Assembly: GCA_963920765.1 (NCBI GenBank)
Contig: OY987245.1
Location: 9,750,727 to 9,814,726 of the forward strand
Direction of reading: 5' to 3'
Source of the DNA: Ulota crispa
Taxonomy: Eukaryota > Streptophyta > Bryopsida > Orthotrichales > Orthotrichaceae
DNA length: 64,000 bases
The position numbers and the translations under genes were made by a program. The first letter of the stretch is position 1. The number at the start of each line of letters is the position of its first letter. This document shows, piece by piece, positions 10,654 through 21,050 of this stretch. The notes beneath the pieces were generated by a model. It saw only the letters and a program-made list of their open reading frames with translations. It did no database searches and was not told where the DNA came from.

Positions 10654-12239
10654 CAGTGACAAACAAAACTAAGTACTATTTTCAAGAAGTGAACTTCAAA
10701 ATACAATTACAAACAATCTACATAACATTTTTTTAGAGCTATAAATTGTATTCATAAGCAAATAGAGTTGTGAACATGTATGCAAAACCATAAATCAAAT
10801 TAAAAAGTATATAATTTCTTACAACCTATAATCTACAACTATATACAAATACTCAATATTGTTCAACTTACTTCTTGAACTTCAATAATCCATCCAATAG
10901 CCTTTAGCAACTAATACAACAACAATTCTTTGCGGCATGCTTTCATACAATGGCAAGCAATCCTCCTAACTAAAACCTAAGAAAACTGTACACACACGCT
11001 CCCACAATTCTTCAATTCCTCTTGGAGGCGTAGAAAACTCATTCAATTGCCATTTCAAAAGAGCCTAGAAATGCTCTATGGGATTCAAGTTTGGAGATTG
11101 AGCAGGCCATTGGAGAAGCTCAAATCGTTGCGATTTAAGCCATTCTTGCACCAACTTGCTTGTGTGTTTTGGATCATTATCCTGTTGAAACACTAAGTTG
11201 CTTGGATCCATACTATATTGCCAAATTGTAGGCCACAAAAAGTTTTCTAAAATAAATTTGTACTTATGTTGATCCATAATACCTTCAATCCTATACCAAG
11301 CTCTAGGTCCAATTGCTGTCATACAACCCCAAATCATGATATGCCCGCCACCATGTTTCACTGTTTGATAAAGATGCTACAGTTGAACATGCTCTCCATT
11401 TCTAATCCAACAACACGACCTACCATATGAATTGAACCTATTTATCTTTGTCTCATCATTGAAGATAACATGTTTGCAATCATGAATTGTCCAGTTTGCA
11501 TACCTTTGAGCAAACCTCAAACGTGCCAAAACGTGTCTCTGTGCCAAAAAATGTTTCTTTTGTTGCACACGTGCAGCCAAGCCTTCACCTCTCAAAGCGC
11601 GCCTCACAGTAATGTTAGACACAATTTTACCTGTCTCGCTTCAAAATTGTTTTGTTGTCTTTGACGCAATTCCAAGACAACCTTTAGTGAGTAGGGTTGC
11701 GCAACATCGCCTCTCTCTTGCATTAAGATGCTTTGGACGCCCTCCTTTTTGTTTCTCCACCTCTCTAGCAATCTCCTTTCGCAATTGAGCCACCCACAAT
11801 TGACTCATACCAATTGAAACAGCTGCTTTCTGTATCGACAGGCTGCTTCAAAGTTGAGACAAAGCAACAGTTCTCTTCATCTCAATTATAGGAGCCATAC
11901 TCAAACAATAGAAAACCCTCACTATCCCCACAAAGTCCACAGACGTAGAATTGTAACACACCAACAACCTCTCCAGAACAAGCGCAAACATTCACAGAAA
12001 CAAATTTTGAAGTGCGACGGAAGGTTTCAAACAATCTTGAGTACTAAAACCCTAAGTGGTTCAAACTCTTGGTTCTAAAGCACTTTATCACCTTTCCACA
12101 TTTTGTTTTCACACACATGAGTGGAACAAGTTGTTTTCACACTTCTATCATTCACTTTAACAACTCATGTTATCAAGTGCCACATAACTCTAGTTAAACT
12201 TGAGTTCTCTATTTGAATACTCGGTTTTGTTTGTCACTG
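10654..12239 (-). mobile_element. Tc1-like DNA transposon, 1586 bp, with inverted ends and TA target
   Basis: The ends are inverted repeats beginning CAGTGACAAACAAAAC, perfect over 16 bp and imperfect to about 26 bp. TA lies directly outside each end (10652-10653 and 12240-12241). The length is typical of Tc1 elements. The interior carries a minus-strand transposase relic. The left end lies 8 bp from a TTAA element. Confidence 0.93.
10882..11898 (-). pseudogene. Tc1/mariner-superfamily transposase pseudogene (DD34E)
   Basis: The minus-strand frame can be followed from about 11898 to 10882 without a frameshift. It shows an N-terminal helix-turn-helix region, a 'GGRP' linker, the first catalytic Asp in FNDETK, the second in QQDNDPKHTS and the Glu in SPNLNPIEH. 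There are 34 residues between the second Asp and the Glu, hence DD34E. In-frame stops occur near 11849, 11646, 11386, 11065 and 10966. At least one replaces the Trp expected after NPIEH, so the copy cannot make full-length protein. The family cuts and pastes DNA at TA. DD34E Tc1 elements are common in animals and protists; known higher-plant mariner-like elements are mostly DD39D. Confidence 0.9.
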
Positions 12240-12241
12240 TA

Positions 12242-13174
12242 GATGATTTTATGCTCAAGTGTTTCTTTTGTTGTGAACTTTTTTCATAAATTGATGCTTT
12301 TTGTATGCACATGCTTTAAGACATAGAAATGGTTATATGGCTATATAAACATTTATATGGATTTATCTAAATTTTTAGAGCAAATTTTTTTGTTGTCATA
12401 TTGATCACCTAATTGGACCATTTGTAAAATATTCCTTAGATTTTAAATTCTTCCTTCGTGTTGCACAAAAGTGCCTAGTGGAATATAACAAGACATTTAG
12501 CCATTGCATTGCTACACTATTCTTCATTTGTATATATTTTTGAGCAAAAGTCAACGTTGCACCACTATTGTATCCCTACTCAAGTGCCCCTTCTGGTACC
12601 CATATAACCACTTATTTAGAATGACATAAACATGAAGTTTCAACTTTGGAGCATGATAAATACTTGGGCTGACCGAAGTCAATATACTCAAAAATCTGAA
12701 ACCATATAAATAACATTCGAAACATGGGCATGTCAAGCTGAAACCCAACCATGATGCCTTGTATCTTCTCCAGTATCCTTTTACATTGAATTCCCAACGT
12801 CGGATAATTGCAGTTTGCAAAATACGCTAGGTTGGGTTTCGTATTAAAAGGAGCTATTTACCTTGATAAAAGTCCATAATAAAACAAGACCTAAACCTTG
12901 GAGATCCAATAATATATTCTCTCAGAAACATGCCGTACTACTATTACTTTTCTTCGAGTCCATAAATTCAGACTACTCCTCGAGCAACTTTCTATGTAAG
13001 ATGTGAGAAAGCAAAATAAATGTGACAACCAGCATGGACCACCGGAACAATCAATCACAACACAATTTAGAAACCATTATCGATTCAGAATAACATGGTG
13101 GATCAATGGATGGACTATGATTAAAGAAAACAAAGTGAGCCTGAATGTGGTAAAAATTCACTACTCTCTGTGCT
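12242..13174. other. Intergenic DNA between the Tc1 element and the syntaxin gene
   Basis: No gene is recognised. The stretch nearest 13174 presumably carries the 3' untranslated region of the minus-strand syntaxin gene. No polyadenylation signal could be singled out. Confidence 0.4.
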
Positions 13175-15886
13175 CTAAGCTACAAAGACAACAAAAATTA
13201 GAAGAAATGTAATCACAACCATAAATATCTTGAGAATAAGCCATCGATTTGATGAGATGCTGTTAAAGTATTTCAGAAGCTGAGTTTGTGCTCCTTCAAC
13301 ATTTGAAAGCGAATCATCCATATCTTGATCAATCCTGCACAAATTACCAAGGAAACGACCACCACATTCGTTACGCAATTATATACAGAGCTGAACACGA
13401 AAGGTACAAACAGTTAGTATATTACTCAGAAGCAAATCCTCTTTAACTCGTTACGATAACGATCAACAAAATTGTGCATAGAAATATTACACTAAAACAA
13501 CATTGAGACATGCATTGTAATTCACTACGTTTCAATCAGTCCTTCCTACAAACAAATCAAATGGATAAGAACCGTGCACTGATAAAACAGAACGCATCTG
13601 GAGTAGAACCATGTATACCCACAGCGTATGTGCAATGTTGCACACTTTACATGTGGAAAATAAAAGTGATGAATCTGAGTAGAGCCGTAAAAATTGTGTT
13701 AAGAATTGGTTTGCCAACGGGTATATACCTGATGGCAACTTCTCCTTGCTGAGCAACCATGGTCGCCAACTGGGTAAAAATACTACTCAGCTCCACAATA
13801 GTGGACTCCACATTTTGAAGAGCCGCTCCACGACTTTGTATGTAACTGTCCTGGACAGGAGCCACCTGTTGTTGTTGCTGCAAACGTCCTTGAGATTGCG
13901 AGCTATCTGCTCCATCAACTGCCTGTCGCCTCCTGTAAGTACAGCTAGAGCAATCAATAGTGAGAAGTCACAGGAAATGTAATCCAGCACAGTTTGTTAT
14001 TCAAGCAGATAGAAGAATACTAATCCATGTATACACACAAAAAAACAAGCTGGAATGACAGAAACCATATACAGCATCAAAAAACGAAGGAGTCAGTTAC
14101 CTAGAACTGAAAAGCTCGTTACTTCTTGTAGCTCCGTTGCCCCATGGAGGAATGGAAACACTAGTGCTTGATGAGGAACTAGAAGCAGCAGACGCTAAAG
14201 GACCCTGGCGAGCATAGGGGTTCGTCTGTGTTTTGGCTGACACTGTGAAGAGTTGCCGTCGATTTTCGTGGGCCTTCAAGTTCTGTAAGTGTTGAAAATA
14301 GAAAAAATTAGATAATCGAACCAAATTATCTTCGCCCTTCATTGTTTTGCTACTCAACTAAGAGGATAAGAGTATAGCCGCAAGATACCACAACCGCCAG
14401 AAGGAAAGCAGAGGGGCATTAAGAAACAGGAATCATCAAATAAAGACAGTATACGTAATAAACAAACAAAATTAAATCCATAGCATCACAGATCCTAATC
14501 CAACCATCAAAAAACATCTCTCTAAACCACACCGTAAGAGCAGATCCCCTTTCGCTTCAAAAATGGATAATCACTACGTTCTATTCCTATTGACCTAACC
14601 GATATCTTCTGACCTGAGAGTCGTGTTAGAATTCAACGAATCACGATACAATGACAAGTATCAAGAAGAAAAAAAACCTACTTCGGTCCGTAAAGTAAGA
14701 ACATCTTTGAATTCCTTTGTTGCGCTCATAAGACGATTCTTAAGTGTGTCCACGACCGTTGTGGAGTGTTCACTACTCTGCCTAGTTTGGTTCGCTCCAT
14801 CATGCCTTGTATCACAAATTTGTTGCAAATCGGATATGGCTGCATTCAGTGCAGAAATATCTTGTTTCACAACTGACGTAATCTCCTGGATCTCAACAGC
14901 TGGATCGTCAAACATTGATGTTCGCTTCGCCACTGCATCACAGATACCATCATGGTCACACGTCAAAATTTGATACTACTCAGGTAACGAATGTTATCAC
15001 CACAGCACTAACAATGCGAACTTCAGCGACAGAAGGCAAGTATTTACATACCCGAAAGCCAGTTGATTGTAAAACATTCGATGCCCTAAACTATCTTAAA
15101 ATTACACAACAGATTCGATTGAATGACCTCAATTCGCTTCAAAGGTATCAGTCAAGCCATATAATTAGTGTACAATCAATAAGCAGCAACGAAAAGTCCT
15201 ACCGTGCCTCAAGTCACATGCTTCCCGAACATGAAAGATAGTAGAACATCTCTATTTCTTAAGAATTGCACGCAGTCTAGAGCTCAGTTCATCGTGTGGC
15301 TTTGTGAGACAAATGGAAAGTTTCTTCAGGTCGAAGCTTACATCCCTAAAGCACAAATCACTAATCCACCTCCACGAGAATTTTCGTTAAATCTCAGTAC
15401 AAATATGCGTTGTTACCTCCTCATACTTTATCTCCGATCTTAGGTAAACTTGATACAAGCATTTTCTTACCTTTCATGGCACGAGAGTTCCTGTAATTTT
15501 CTAGGTTATGATGTAAATGAGACGACGACGGGTAAGTGTACTCTCTGCAAACTCTCGCCACACGCAACTACAATTTCCAGCAAAACAAGATCCCTTTCAA
15601 AATTCAAGGCACAAAGCAACTCACATTTGGCTAGCTTGGAAAGCTTTTGTGAGGTTTGATGAATACTAAGCCCGATCTGCGACGCCCGTTTGCTAAACTC
15701 AGACTGCGAGTGTAACGACGGCTGCGACAACAACCGGTCGCTCTCTCCCGCATGACGCCCGTTGGCGCCATTCACATAAGGCAGAGTAGACCCTTGCGTT
15801 TTCCTCAGCCGGTCCACAATGGCCTGAAACTCCGAAGTCCGATCCCGACCAGACGTCGACGGCATCATCCCCACGGCGATCGCCAT
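13175..15886 (-). CDS. SYP3: Qa-SNARE syntaxin of the SYP3 (Sed5) group
   Basis: Five exons join in phase: 15625-15886, 14682-14932, 14101-14282, 13729-13932 and 13175-13334. They encode about 352 aa, the usual size for plant SYP31/SYP32. The start MAIAVGMMPSTSGRDRTSEF leads into the N-terminal domain (SEFSKRASQIG, DDPAVEIQEIT), then a Ser-rich linker. The SNARE helix (roughly residues 265-325) includes VESTIVELSSIFTQLATMV with the central Gln. A C-terminal membrane anchor follows (ILKIFMVVITFLLIFVVFVA, stop). The family mediates fusion at the cis-Golgi and ER-Golgi interface. All introns are GT-AG and no break is visible. Membership of SYP31 versus SYP32 is not resolved. Confidence 0.95.
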
Positions 15887-15950
15887 CTTCCCTTGACCTC
15901 ACCATAAATTTTCCTCTCCACAAAGCGTCCTCTGCGTCCTCTGCGTCGTC

Positions 15951-16412
15951 TTACACCAAAATGTCTCCATCCACAACACTTTCAAACATTCCGAACCTTT
16001 TACTCTGCACCGAGCTCTCCTAACAAAGAAAACAGATCTGTTCACTCCACACAAGGCGCTCGCTCATACACAAACTCCTTTAAGTTTAATCCTAGTGATC
16101 TCCAAATCAGCTTCTTCTTATACCACAATGCCTCCATCCACAACACTCTCAAACAATTTTTTCGAACCTTCTACTCTGCACCGAACTCTCCTAACAAATA
16201 AATAGATCTGTTCACGAACTCCTTAAATCCTAGCGACCTTCAAATTTGCTTCCTCTTACACCACAATGCCTCCATCCACAACATACTTAAACATTTCGAA
16301 CCTTCTACTCTGCATCAAACTTTCCTAACAAATAAACAGATCTGTTCACTTCACACAAGGCACTCGCTCATGCACAAACTCCTTTAAGTTTGATTCTAGC
16401 GACCTCAAATCA
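15951..16412. repeat. Three tandem copies of a ~150-bp leader sequence upstream of SYP3
   Basis: Copies begin near 15951, 16117 and 16256. Each starts 'acaccaaaatg.ctccatccacaac' and contains 'ctctgca', 'ctcctaacaaa.aa' and 'agatctgttcac'. Copies 1 and 3 keep 'aaggcgctcgctca' and 'caaactcctttaagttt', which copy 2 has partly lost. They lie just upstream of the SYP3 start on its 5' side, so they are probably promoter or 5' leader DNA. Confidence 0.8.
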
Positions 16413-16723
16413 CGCCGAGAAACCGTAATCTCCACGCCATAACCACGCACAACGCTCCTCCCTCAAGCTCTAGTAATTCGACCGAAAGCTTTATGCCACA
16501 CCTGCACTTCAATTCGCCTCAAATTTGGCATGCAGTTGCTCTCAAGAAAAGTGCAGGCTATGGTGTCATTGGTGTGGTCCCGCAATAATGTTACAACATC
16601 GAGCGCCGTGACCTCCGGGGCATGCGACAAAGCATTAGAATTGCTAAAAAACACTAGAGAAAAAAAACGTTGGAGCCAAAAGTCAGGTCGCTTGCACACG
16701 AGCTCCGTTACTCTCTTGAACTA
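16413..16723. other. Moderately GC intergenic DNA, no gene seen
   Basis: A frame of about 78 codons on the minus strand and its plus-strand shadow have no recognisable domain. It may be distal promoter of SYP3 or flanking unique DNA. Confidence 0.35.
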
Positions 16724-17490
16724 CACTGATAATGGTATTTAGTGTTATGGTACCAATAGTGTTACCTGCATTTTAACTTCACTTACTCTAAATCTTAACT
16801 AGTTTGCATTTAGAGTTGTCTTTTTTTTGTGCACACTACTCTTTGTTGCCTCTTTCAAATTATGAGAACTTTGGGAACGTCATGTAAGTACTTTGGGAAT
16901 GTCATGTAAGTACTTTGGGAACTTCATTGGGAACTTTGGGAACATCATTGAGAATGTTGGGAACGTCATATGGGAACTTTGGGAACATCATATTATAACA
17001 TTAAACATAAAATTAACTTTCTTTTTGAAGAAAAAAGATTACGCCATTTTTTGAGAAATTATAAAAAAATTGCTTTTATTTTTATTTTAGTTTGTTTTCA
17101 GATTTTTGGATTTTTGGGTTTTTTGGATTTTTTGGGTTTTTTTAGATTTTTTGGATTTTTTGGATTTTTTTTAATCATTTTTCATCAATTAATGGTGACA
17201 ATGATTTTAATCTAATGGACAAACTCAATCCAGTCCAAGTTTGTAGTTTGTTCCAAATAGTTGTTTAGGTATTAATTCATGAATTGAATTTTTGTTTTTT
17301 TGTTGTATAGAAATGAACCAATTTCTAACACTAAATGTAAACTTGTAAAAAAAATTTACTCCCAAAAATTACAATAGTTGACAAATAGTGTATAGGTTGA
17401 CATTTAGTGTTGGTAACATTAAGAGGATTGTTGACATTTAGTGTTGGGTTTTGTAACTAGTGTTGCCAACACTAAATACCATTATTAGTG
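16724..17490. mobile_element. MITE-like element with CACTRATAATGG termini
   Basis: The left end CACTGATAATGGTATTTAGT (16724) is the inverted partner of the right end, which reads CTAAATACCATTATTAGTG to 17490. The ends are also preceded by CTA and followed by TAG, so the target could be TA or a 3-bp site. The interior holds short tandem 'actttgggaa.g.cat' repeats (16868-16990) and a T-rich 'ggattttttgg' stretch (17100-17170). There is no transposase. Confidence 0.6.
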
Positions 17491-17596
17491 TAGTGTTGTA
17501 GTTTGGAAGGTGCAATGCCCTTAGGGCATCTCCAGCATTGCACTTCAAACTTGACACTTGCTGTTGCTCACGTTCGCTATTCATGCTCTTTAACCC

Positions 17597-18141
17597 TTAA
17601 CCCCTAAAGGCCCAACGGGGTAAGGGCAAAACATAGATGTGTTATAAAATAGCACTTTTGTAATTTTGATGAAGTTTGCTTCAAAAGAGAAAACAAGGAT
17701 CATAATGTTTAGTAATTATCTATACAATCAAGCACTCAAAAAACGTTTTGGATTTTTATGTAATGAATTTAGAAGCATTTACCATTGAATATTCACCAAA
17801 ATTACAAACTTTACTCATAGATTTCAAAATAAGGTATGATTGGTTAAAAATAGACATTCTATCCTAAATTTCAAAAATACAATCTTTTGAAAGGAGAGAA
17901 CACCATTAGTTTCCCAAAATAGTAAATTCTACAACACTAACAAATATTGAAGTGTTTGTTTTTGAAAAATTCTCCTTGGTGGAGTTTAACTTGGGTTGAC
18001 ATGATTCAAGTTAAGTTGGAAAGTAGACTTGATTTACTATTACAAAAAAAAAAAAACTGAAAAAAGTTTTTTTTTGTCTTAGGCAACCCAAAAAAATTGA
18101 GCAGCAACCAAAAAATGGTCGATTGGGCGCTTAGGGGTTAA
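17597..18141. mobile_element. TTAA-flanked element, subfamily A copy 2 (inverted)
   Basis: TTAACCCCTAAAGGCCCAAC at the left and GGGCGCTTAGGGGTTAA at the right enclose 545 bp. The sequence is the reverse complement of the 2308-2855 element over essentially all its length. No coding capacity. Confidence 0.82.
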
Positions 18142-19099
18142 AGGACCATTGGGTAAGAAGTTTTAATTTGGGATCTCAAGTAGCTCACTAGAACCGCTTT
18201 GATCTATTCTCCAACTTCTTTGTTGATCTCGAATGTAGTAGAAGTGTGGATCCATTCCAAATACAAAAAAATATCTTGTATTGTACTGGTCGCAGCCACA
18301 GGCTTGCGACAGTCCTTTCGGGATTAACTTATTTGCTGTAGTGTTTTCTATACTTGCTCATGAGCACTATGCTTTTGCATGTTTTAATTGTTTTTGTTGA
18401 GGTTGATTTTGCACAAGTCAATGACAATTTTGTGCTGTTGTATTATTGGCTTTTTGAGATGTTTTGTGTTTTGGAAGAGAAGAATGCATCTTTCTAGTAT
18501 AAATTGTTGCAAATCAGGATTCGAATGTGAAATAGTTTCAGGAGATCTAACATTACCTTGTGTTTGTGTATAATGTTCAAGTTACCTATCGATTAAACAC
18601 ACAAAAATGTTTGAGTAATTTCCTTGCAATTCATTCATATGTATCATCACATTTTTACTCATTTTTATGTTTCTCAACATTGAAGATTTTAAGATTAAGA
18701 AATGACTTCCAGTGAGCATGCTCCTAACAATATAAAGAAGATTTAGATTTTCAATAATATTGTTTGAATGAGGCACCATATTTTTTATTTAAAGTAACAA
18801 ATATGAAAAATTTGAGCATTTGAGATCCACAACTATTTGTCATTACAAGGTCAGAATAATACGACAAAGATAATATAGGCACAAGCATGGTTATATAAAT
18901 TGGCTATAGTAGTGCACTAAAAATGACACATAAGCATAAACATGGTCTTATTATCACAGATTAGGTTCTAACAAAAACAACATTTTTAAAGTCTTGATTC
19001 TCTATGAGGTAAAACATAAGTGGTTAGGTCTAGTGCAGATATAAACAACAACAAATTCTGACTATCAACACAACTCTAGTCCAATATAGGATTATTACC
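18142..19099. other. Intergenic DNA with a dispersed ~130-bp repeat
   Basis: 18155-18280 is similar to 27543-27670 within the RSP2-like gene; both contain 'tccaacttctttgtt.atctc', 'tccattccaaat.caa' and 'ttgtact.g'. No gene was recognised. Confidence 0.5.
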
Positions 19100-19630
19100 A
19101 TAACCCCTAAACGCCAAATTGACCATTTTTTGGTCGTTGCCCTTTTTTCTAAGCTATCCCAAATCAAAAAAAAGATTTTTTGAAAAATTTGAAAAAAACT
19201 TCATATAGAAAAGCAAGTCTACTTTCCAACCCAATTTGAATCATGTAATCCAAGTTAAACTCCATTAAGGAGAATTTTTCAAAGAAAAACACTTCAATAT
19301 TTGCTAATGTTACAAAATTTAATATTTTGGGAAACTAATGATGTTCTCTCCATCAAAACTATTGCGTTTTTGAACTTTCAAATAAAATGTCTATTTTTAA
19401 CCAATCATACCAAATTTCAAACTTTATGAATAAATTTTGTAATTTTGATGAATATTAAAATGGTAAATGCTTATAAATTCATTTTAGAAGAGTTAAAAAA
19501 AATTTCAAATGTTGGACTATTTAAATAATTACTAAACATCATCATTCTTGTTTTCTCTTTTGAAACAAACTTCATTGAAGTTACAAAAGTATCATTTTAG
19601 AACACATTTATGTTTTGCCCTTACCCCCAT
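19100..19630. mobile_element. TTAA-family element, subfamily A copy 3, right end lost
   Basis: The left end ATAACCCCTAAACGCC matches subfamily A and the interior is collinear with 2308-2855. The right end fades at 'cccttaccccca' (about 19628) with no GGGGTTAA, so this is a truncated copy. Confidence 0.65.
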
Positions 19631-19743
19631 GGACTATTCATATAATTTTGAACCATTTGTGCATCTTGGACTATTCATATTTTTTTGGACCTTGTATGCC
19701 CTTGAGACATTGGAAGATCTCCTAATGTTTTGCATACAACTTA

Positions 19744-19744
<1 letters not shown>

Positions 19745-19820
<76 letters not shown>
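19745..19820. repeat. (TA)n microsatellite
   Basis: This is an uninterrupted alternating TA tract of about 75 bp next to the truncated TTAA element. The long Tyr-Ile frames read through it are artefacts of the repeat. Confidence 0.97.
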
Positions 19821-19823
<3 letters not shown>

Positions 19824-21050
19824 TTTGATGTTTTGCATACAACTTATGACATTTTCATATATATTTTTGATATTTTGTACACAAATTGTCACCATAATTG
19901 AAGGTTGGGTTTGTTTTTCATGTTTTTTTTGTTCATTTTTGTTTTTTGACTTTAGATAATCCAAAATTAGTTGAATCCCAATCTGAGCTTATGTTTTAAC
20001 TTTAAAAAATGGCAAATATTGTTCAACATTTATGTTTTTTTGTAACATTTTTTTCACCAACCCATACAAAAAATGACTTAGTCAATAACAACAAAATCAA
20101 CCTAAAGACCTTGCATCAGCTTTTTGATACTCAAAACTAGGAAAATAATGGTCCATTGCAGTTCTCACCTTTATTAGATAATAAATAAATCAAATTTCAA
20201 AATTCTCTAAGTTTCACATGCCCATATTAACCAAATTTCAACATATGACCACCACTACACCAAATACTCTCATTAAGTTGCCTTATTATCATTGAACTTC
20301 AAGTGGGTTTCAAATAAACCACTTTCCAATACACGGATGACAAACAAGAATTTGTCACAAGAAGCTATGAAATCAAGGTTTGTTTTATTTTTTTTTTATC
20401 ACTATAATTTGTGTCCTAATGATACCAACATTACAACAAGCAAAAGTAAGTATTCAATACAATTTGAATGTTGAACAAACAGCTTGGGGCAACCTAAGGA
20501 GCGTATTGGCCATAAAACCCTCATAAAGCTTATCATAATACAAAAAGCTACAAAGGCTTGACCAAAGTTTTACTACTATACTTATAAATGTGAGATAAAC
20601 TATCTTTAATAGAAAACAACAACACATTCAACTAGTTATGGACTATTCATATAATTATAAACTTTTCAAAGTCCTCAAATATTGGAGATATCGTGATACT
20701 GTTAGTACTATGCATTTTATTTTTTTTCAAAATTTTATGTGTTCACAAAATTTGGACACATTCCTAAATGTTTTGTAATTATTTCCTCATAGTTTGCAAA
20801 TACCTCCCTATGTTTTGCAATCCAAAGCAATTTCTAGGTTAGTATTGATTGATTTTCGATAGTTCATATTTAGTTGAATATGGCATAACATCTTAAAAAC
20901 TTCACTATTCTCAATAATCCAGCACCTTGCCTTTTTTTTTTTTGCGTACACCTTTTGCTACTTCTTCCGTACCAACCATTTATTTTTTTGAGTTTTTTTG
21001 AGTTTTTTTTGAGTCTGTCTAAAAAAAATTCACCTTCAAATGTTCATTCT
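19821..21050. other. Intergenic DNA downstream of the RSP2-like gene
   Basis: Apart from the possible MITE at 20258-20508 there is no gene. The part nearest 21050 lies downstream of the stop codon of the minus-strand gene and probably contains its 3' untranslated region. Confidence 0.4.
20258..20508. mobile_element. Possible MITE with 'aggttgcc' subterminal repeats
   Basis: The left end CACCAAATACTCTCATTAAG (then 'ttgcc') is imperfectly inverted relative to 'ggcaacctaaggagcgtattgg' at the right. It resembles the 55473-55994 elements. Exact ends are uncertain. Confidence 0.4.

Noticed and set aside
15250..15420. Possible extra SYP3 exon on the minus strand
   Set aside because: Exons ending at 15625 and starting at 14932 join in phase and give the conserved LAKLAK-type junction of the family, leaving no room for it.
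19548..19964. Frames on both strands through 19745-19820
   Set aside because: They are generated by the (TA)n microsatellite (Tyr-Ile repeats).
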